Below are positions 6,179-9,726 of a DNA stretch of 9,726 bases, one piece after another. The DNA comes from Ruminococcus sp. UBA3286 (lineage in GTDB: Bacteria > Bacillota > Clostridia > Oscillospirales > Ruminococcaceae), in assembly GCA_002362135.1 (NCBI GenBank), contig DETO01000007.1:5460-15185 (forward strand), given 5' to 3'. Numbering within the stretch: the first letter of the stretch is position 1; each line of letters opens with the position of its first letter. Under the pieces are notes generated by a model that was given only the letters and a program-made list of their open reading frames with translations, ran no database searches and was not told the DNA's origin. Made by a program: the position numbers and the translations under genes.

Positions 6179-6838
6179 ATGAAAAAAATTACCGTTATTA
6201 CAGGTCATTACGGCAGCGGAAAAACAAATTTTTCCGTAAATCTTGCCATAAAAGCGGCGCAGGAGGGTGAAAACGTTACTATAGTTGATCTGGATCTCGT
6301 TAATCCCTATTTCAGAACAGCCGATTTTAAGGAACTTTTCGCGGCAAAAGGCATTCGGCTGATAACTCCCGATTTTGCCAACAGCAATCTTGACGTGCCG
6401 TCCATACAATTCGACATCGAACAGCTTGCGGATAACGACGGAAAGCTGATTATCGACGTAGGCGGCGACGATGCAGGCGCATTTGCGCTGGGAAGATTTT
6501 CAGCCGCCCTTAAAAATTTTGGCGGTCAGCTTGATATGCTGTACGTCATCAATCAGCGCCGTTACCTTACTGGTAATTCCGAAGAAGCCGTAAGCCTTAT
6601 GTATGAGATCGAGACGGCGTCGCGTCTGAAGCATACGGCAATAGTCAACAATACCAATCTCGGCTGCGAAACTACGGTAAATATTGTGGAAAGTTCCGCG
6701 GATTTTGCAAAGGAAGTTTCGCGCAGAACAGGACTGCCGATACGTTGTACGGTCTGCCCCGAAGATATCTGCGAACTTGCTGATATTCCCGATATTTTCC
6801 CTGCAAAGATATATGTTAAGCCGTTGTGGGAATATTAA
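6179..6838 (+). CDS. P-loop ATPase of the MinD/CobQ-like class, linked to the oxidoreductase
   Basis: This is a cytosolic nucleotide-binding protein of 219 residues with no signal peptide or membrane segment. Walker A is GHYGSGKT (9-16). It lacks the second, signature lysine of true ParA/MinD proteins. DLDLVNPYFR (37-46) follows strand 2, and LIIDVGG (90-96, Asp93) is the Walker B region. Three cysteines near the C-terminus, Cys190, Cys193 and Cys198 (CX2CX4C), could bind metal or a cluster. The start at 6179 has GGAGG (6169-6173) five bases upstream; a GTG at 6158 in the same frame has no good site. It is the first gene of the oxidoreductase operon, so a role in assembling or controlling that enzyme is possible. 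Names such as cobyrinic acid synthase for such proteins are over-calls. The function is unknown. Confidence 0.85.
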   Translation: MKKITVITGHYGSGKTNFSVNLAIKAAQEGENVTIVDLDLVNPYFRTADFKELFAAKGIRLITPDFANSNLDVPSIQFDIEQLADNDGKLIIDVGGDDAGAFALGRFSAALKNFGGQLDMLYVINQRRYLTGNSEEAVSLMYEIETASRLKHTAIVNNTNLGCETTVNIVESSADFAKEVSRRTGLPIRCTVCPEDICELADIPDIFPAKIYVKPLWEY

Positions 6839-6888
6839 TTTCTACGGCAAATATATATACTAAAAATAATCATAAGGAGGTGTGAGAT

Positions 6889-7095
6889 ATGGCAAAAATG
6901 ACGGTTATTACAGAACGCTGCAAGGGCTGCGGTCTTTGCGCGGGAGCATGCCCGAAAAAGATAGTTGAACTTCAGAAGGCAAAGCGTAATAAAAAAGGTT
7001 ATTTCTACGCAGTATGCACCGACGAGGACGCCTGCATAAGCTGCGCTATGTGCGCTATGATGTGTCCCGATTGTGCCATAGTCGTTGAAAAATAA
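6889..7095 (+). CDS. 2-oxoacid:ferredoxin oxidoreductase, delta (ferredoxin-like) subunit
   Basis: This subunit passes electrons between the catalytic subunits and free ferredoxin. The protein is 68 residues with two classic 4Fe-4S motifs: Cys11, Cys14, Cys17 and Cys21-Pro, then Cys49, Cys52, Cys55 and Cys59-Pro. Two further cysteines, Cys43 and Cys62, lie beside the second cluster. The lysine-rich insert between the motifs (about 30-36) is longer than in a minimal clostridial ferredoxin and fits the VorD/KorD subunit type. The ribosome binding site AAGGAGGTG (6874-6882) is an uninterrupted nine-base match to the 16S anti-SD, with eight bases from the GGAGG core to the ATG. The gene lies 50 bases after the ATPase gene and 54 before the alpha subunit gene. 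Confidence 0.9.
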   Translation: MAKMTVITERCKGCGLCAGACPKKIVELQKAKRNKKGYFYAVCTDEDACISCAMCAMMCPDCAIVVEK

Positions 7096-7149
7096 CGATC
7101 TGATGCAAAAATAAAGCAGTACGCTGCTATAAGAAAGGAATAAGAAGCT

Positions 7150-8208
7150 TTGGAAAGAAATCTTATGAAGGGTAACGAAGCCCTCGCGGAAGCTGCTATC
7201 AGAGCAGGCTGCAAATGTTTCTTCGGCTACCCGATCACTCCACAGACAGAGCTTGCCGCTTACATGGCTAAACGCATGAATAAGGCAGGCGGCGTATTTT
7301 TACAGGCAGAATCGGAGATAGCTGCCATAAATATGGTTCTCGGCGCTGCGTCTACGGGCGTCCGCGCAATGACCTCTTCATCATCGCCCGGACTTTCCCT
7401 TAAAAGCGAGGGAATCTCCTATATCGCAGGTTCCGATCTTCCTGCCGTTATCATAAACGTTCAGCGCGGCGGCCCCGGACTCGGCGGAATCCAGCCCTCG
7501 CAGGCTGATTACTGGCAGGCTACGAAGGCTCTCGGTCACGGCGATTTCCACCTCATGGTATTTGCTCCCGCTTCCGTTCAGGAAATGGTAGATATGGTCA
7601 TCAAGGCTTTCGATAAGGCTGACGAATATCGTATGCCTGCAATGATTCTTGCAGACGGACTTCTCGGTCAGATGATGGAACCCGTATCGTTCCCGGAGAT
7701 CAACGTAAACGCTCATGACAAGAGCGGCTGGGCTGCCGACGGTCATAAGGGCAAGAGAGAGCATCATATCATAAATTCTCTTTACCTCAAGCCCGACGAA
7801 CTGGAGAGTTCCGTAAAAGATCGTTTCGAGAGATATGAGACTATCAAGGCGAACGAAACTGACGCCGAGCTTTATCTCACGGAGGACTGCGATATTCTTC
7901 TCTGCGCATTCGGTGCGACGGCTCGTGTTGTAAAATCCGCTGTAAACGACGCAAGAGCGCAGGGTATCAAGGCAGGTATGTTCCGTCCCAAGACTTTATG
8001 GCCGTTCCCCGTTAAGGAGATCAACGAAGCCGCTAAGAATGCAAAGAAGCTGCTCAGCGTTGAAATGTCTATGGGACAGATGATAGACGACATTAAGCTT
8101 GCTATAAACTGCTCAAAGCCCGTTGAATTTTACGGACGTACAGGCGGCGTTATTCCTACTCCTGCCGAAATACTGGCAGAGATCAAAAAAATCGGAGGTG
8201 CTGAATAA
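7150..8208 (+). CDS. vorB: 2-oxoacid:ferredoxin oxidoreductase, alpha subunit (VorB type)
   Basis: With the beta and gamma subunits this enzyme converts a 2-oxoacid and CoA to acyl-CoA and CO2 while reducing ferredoxin, or runs in reverse. The protein is 352 residues. The pyrimidine-binding domain of the thiamine diphosphate site is at the N-terminus: GYPITPQTE (26-34), AESE (53-56), TSSSSPG (75-81) and RGGPG (106-110). The C-terminal domain includes VEMSMGQM and ends near YGRTGGVIPTP. The start is a TTG, with AAAGGAA (7134-7140) nine bases upstream, giving the family-like N-terminus before LMKGNEA; an ATG at 7165 is the alternative. A small AGCAG/CTGCT hairpin (7115-7128) precedes it. The family points to branched-chain 2-oxoacids (3-methyl-2-oxobutanoate), but substrate cannot be settled from sequence; 2-oxoglutarate is the main alternative. 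Confidence 0.9.
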   Translation: MERNLMKGNEALAEAAIRAGCKCFFGYPITPQTELAAYMAKRMNKAGGVFLQAESEIAAINMVLGAASTGVRAMTSSSSPGLSLKSEGISYIAGSDLPAVIINVQRGGPGLGGIQPSQADYWQATKALGHGDFHLMVFAPASVQEMVDMVIKAFDKADEYRMPAMILADGLLGQMMEPVSFPEINVNAHDKSGWAADGHKGKREHHIINSLYLKPDELESSVKDRFERYETIKANETDAELYLTEDCDILLCAFGATARVVKSAVNDARAQGIKAGMFRPKTLWPFPVKEINEAAKNAKKLLSVEMSMGQMIDDIKLAINCSKPVEFYGRTGGVIPTPAEILAEIKKIGGAE

Positions 8209-8963
8209 TGGCTGTTGTATTTGAAAGACCAAAGGCGCTCCTTGATGTGCCTACTCATTACTGCCCCGGCTGTACTCACGGAATCGTTCACAGACTCGTT
8301 GCAGAGGTTATAGACGAAATGGGTATAGAGGGCGAAACTGTCGGAGTATGTCCCGTAGGCTGCTCCGTTATGGCTTATGATTATTTCGGCTGCGATATGA
8401 TCGAAGCTCCGCACGGACGCGCTCCGGCTGTTGCTACGGGCGTTAAGCGTACAAATCCTGATAAGTTTGTATTTACATATCAGGGCGACGGCGACCTTGC
8501 CGCTATCGGAACTGCCGAGACTGTTCATGCGGCTACACGCGGCGAGAATATCGTTATAATCTTTATCAATAATACTATATACGGAATGACAGGCGGTCAG
8601 ATGGCTCCTACCACTCTTCCCGGTCAGGTAACTCAGACAACGCCTTTCGGACGCGATCCTCAGCTTGCAGGATTCCCAGTAAGAGTGTGCGAGATGCTTT
8701 CAACGCTGACAGGTACGGCTTATGCTCACCGTGTTGCGGTTGACAGCGTTCCCCATGTACGCGATGCGAAAAAGGCTATCAGAAAAGCTTTTGAAACTCA
8801 GAAGGCCAAGAAAGGCTTCTCCATTATTGAAGTTCTTTCAACCTGCCCGACAAACTGGGGACTTACGCCTACAGAGGCTATCAAGCGTCTTCAGGACGAA
8901 ATGATACCGTATTATCCTCTCGGCGTTTATAAGGATACTACAGAAGAGGAGGGAAATAAGTAA
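8208..8963 (+). CDS. 2-oxoacid:ferredoxin oxidoreductase, beta subunit
   Basis: The beta subunit binds thiamine diphosphate and one 4Fe-4S cluster and completes the active site with the alpha subunit. The protein is 251 residues. The cofactor motif runs from GDGD at 93-96 to Asn121-Asn122. Likely cluster ligands are Cys19 and Cys22 (YCPGC), one of Cys48 or Cys52 (CPVGC), and Cys213 (TCPTNW). This follows the pattern of studied archaeal two-subunit enzymes. The ATG overlaps the alpha-subunit stop by one base (TAATG), with GGAGGTG (8194-8200) seven bases upstream inside the alpha gene, so translation is probably coupled. By family it could be named korB or vorA; I leave the symbol open because substrate is unproven. 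Confidence 0.92.
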   Translation: MAVVFERPKALLDVPTHYCPGCTHGIVHRLVAEVIDEMGIEGETVGVCPVGCSVMAYDYFGCDMIEAPHGRAPAVATGVKRTNPDKFVFTYQGDGDLAAIGTAETVHAATRGENIVIIFINNTIYGMTGGQMAPTTLPGQVTQTTPFGRDPQLAGFPVRVCEMLSTLTGTAYAHRVAVDSVPHVRDAKKAIRKAFETQKAKKGFSIIEVLSTCPTNWGLTPTEAIKRLQDEMIPYYPLGVYKDTTEEEGNK

Positions 8964-9496
8964 TGGCAGCTACTGAAATTCTTCTTGCGGGATTCGGCGG
9001 ACAGGGCGTGCTTTTTGCAGGCAAGATTCTTGCATACTGCGGACTTATGGACAGCAAGGAGCTGTCATGGCTTCCGTCTTACGGTCCGGAGATGCGCGGA
9101 GGTACGGCTAACTGCTCCGTATGTATTTCCGACGAGCCTATAGGTTCTCCGCTGGTTCTTACTCCCGATATCCTTATCGCGATGAATCAGCCCTCTTTTG
9201 ATAAATTCGTCAGCGAAGTAAAACCCGGCGGAAAGGTTTTCTATGACAGTTCTCTTATCGAGAACGAGTGTACTCGCGATGATATAGACATTTTCGCGAT
9301 TCCCTCGACCGATCTTGCAGACAGCAATGCTCTCAAGGGCGGTTCGAATATCATTCTGCTCGGCAAGGTGCTGAAAGAGACTTCCATTTTCACGCTCGAT
9401 ACGATGAAAAAGGCTATCGAAAAGGTAGTTCCGCCCTCAAAGGCTCATCTTATTGAAAATAATTTCAAGGCTATCGAGCTGGGAATGAATAACTGA
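8963..9496 (+). CDS. 2-oxoacid:ferredoxin oxidoreductase, gamma subunit
   Basis: This is the third core subunit, which in the related pyruvate enzyme forms the domain that packs on the active site and helps bind CoA. The protein is 177 residues, normal for the family. It has the N-terminal GFGGQG (10-15) and the conserved SYGPEMRGGTANCSV (39-53). It overlaps the beta-subunit stop by one base (TAATG) with AGGAGGG (8947-8953) nine bases upstream. The stop is doubled in frame (TGA then TAA, 9494-9499), and a hairpin terminator follows. It closes the delta-alpha-beta-gamma operon. Confidence 0.92.
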   Translation: MAATEILLAGFGGQGVLFAGKILAYCGLMDSKELSWLPSYGPEMRGGTANCSVCISDEPIGSPLVLTPDILIAMNQPSFDKFVSEVKPGGKVFYDSSLIENECTRDDIDIFAIPSTDLADSNALKGGSNIILLGKVLKETSIFTLDTMKKAIEKVVPPSKAHLIENNFKAIELGMNN

Positions 9497-9503
9497 TAAT
9501 CAT

Positions 9504-9552
9504 AAAAAAGTTCAAGCCCCGAAGCAATTATTGATAACTGCTTCGGGGCTTG
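9504..9552. terminator. Hairpin terminator after the oxidoreductase operon, possibly bidirectional
   Basis: Fourteen-bp perfect arms, CAAGCCCCGAAGCA (9513-9526) and its complement (9539-9552), enclose a 12-nt loop. On the + strand the tail is only TTATATTA, a weak U-run. On the - strand the stem is followed by six Us (complement of 9504-9509), so it is the better terminator for transcripts coming from the right. It most likely serves both directions. Confidence 0.75.
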
Positions 9553-9560
9553 TTATATTA

Positions 9561-9721
9561 GACCTGTTCAATAACCTCCAAAACGCTGCCTGACTTGTCT
9601 TTTTTTCGTTTTGATTTGTCAGATTTCCTTGAAATACATACAGTATTCCTGCGGAAATCTGACTTTTCAAAACAAAAAAAATCCTGCGTCATTCAGCATT
9701 TTTACGGTTATTGAACAGGTC
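9561..9721. mobile_element. MITE-like fold-back element with TA flanks
   Basis: The ends are perfect inverted repeats, GACCTGTTCAATAACC at 9561-9576 and its complement at 9706-9721, each flanked by TA (9559-9560 and 9722-9723), as expected for a TA target duplication. The interior is also largely self-complementary. It includes GTCAGATTTCC (9618-9628) against its complement (9653-9663), with a T-run (9600-9606) facing an A-run (9674-9681). There is no reading frame large enough for a transposase. Ends of this kind and TA duplications occur in IS630/mariner and in part of the IS5 family; I cannot assign it further. The right end falls five bases before the window edge. Confidence 0.7.
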
Positions 9722-9726
9722 TATTT

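Noticed and set aside
6179..6838. Reading the ATPase as a cobyrinic acid a,c-diamide synthase
   Set aside because: It is only 219 residues, has no glutamine amidotransferase domain, and no cobalamin genes lie nearby. Only the P-loop fold is shared.
6851..6861. TATACT as a -10 box before the ferredoxin gene
   Set aside because: No acceptable -35 box at 16-19 bases upstream, and the short gap fits an operon.
1..9726. tRNA, rRNA, CRISPR array or a defence system
   Set aside because: No cloverleaf, rRNA-like segment, spaced direct repeats or defence genes are visible.

Overview
The window looks like the chromosome of an anaerobic Firmicute of the Ruminococcus/Oscillospiraceae type. This rests on strong AGGAGG-type ribosome binding sites, a clostridial-style fab/acc operon with a short AccA and a separate zinc-finger AccD, and a ferredoxin-dependent 2-oxoacid oxidoreductase typical of strict anaerobes. 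The genus is an inference from gene content and style. All recognisable genes lie on the + strand.

Region 1 (1-228) has no gene. Its first 83 bases are one copy, in reverse orientation and cut by the window edge, of a composite hairpin repeat. The rest is a leader with weak promoter-like signals. Region 2 (229-5777) is a tight type II fatty acid synthesis operon: fabF, accB, fabZ, accC, accD, accA, acpP. AccB, AccC, AccD and AccA together form the four-subunit acetyl-CoA carboxylase that makes malonyl-CoA. AcpP carries the growing chain, FabF condenses it with malonyl-ACP, and FabZ dehydrates the 3-hydroxyacyl-ACP. fabH, fabD, fabG and an enoyl reductase are needed to complete the cycle but are not in the window. 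A rho-independent terminator follows acpP.

Region 3 (5778-6178, about 400 bases without a recognised gene) holds that terminator, a very good promoter (TTGATT, 17 bases, extended TGC-TATAAT), a stretch of about 145 nt whose two ends are complementary (candidate structured RNA with an internal CCUCCU anti-Shine-Dalgarno motif), and then a complete second copy of the composite hairpin repeat in + orientation.

Region 4 (6179-9496) is a second operon: a P-loop ATPase of the MinD/CobQ-like class, a two-cluster ferredoxin subunit, and the alpha, beta and gamma subunits of a 2-oxoacid:ferredoxin oxidoreductase of the VorB type. The last three genes are joined by one-base TAATG overlaps. The enzyme interconverts a 2-oxoacid plus CoA with acyl-CoA, CO2 and reduced ferredoxin. 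If the substrates are branched-chain 2-oxoacids, the products would be primers for branched fatty acids, which would link the two operons. That link is inference.

Region 5 (9497-9726) has a strong hairpin terminator and then a 161-bp fold-back element with 16-bp perfect inverted ends flanked by TA, which looks like a non-autonomous transposable element (MITE).

The core genes are ordinary. The less expected content is in the intergenic DNA: two diverged copies of a hairpin repeat with compensatory base changes, a candidate small RNA, and a MITE.
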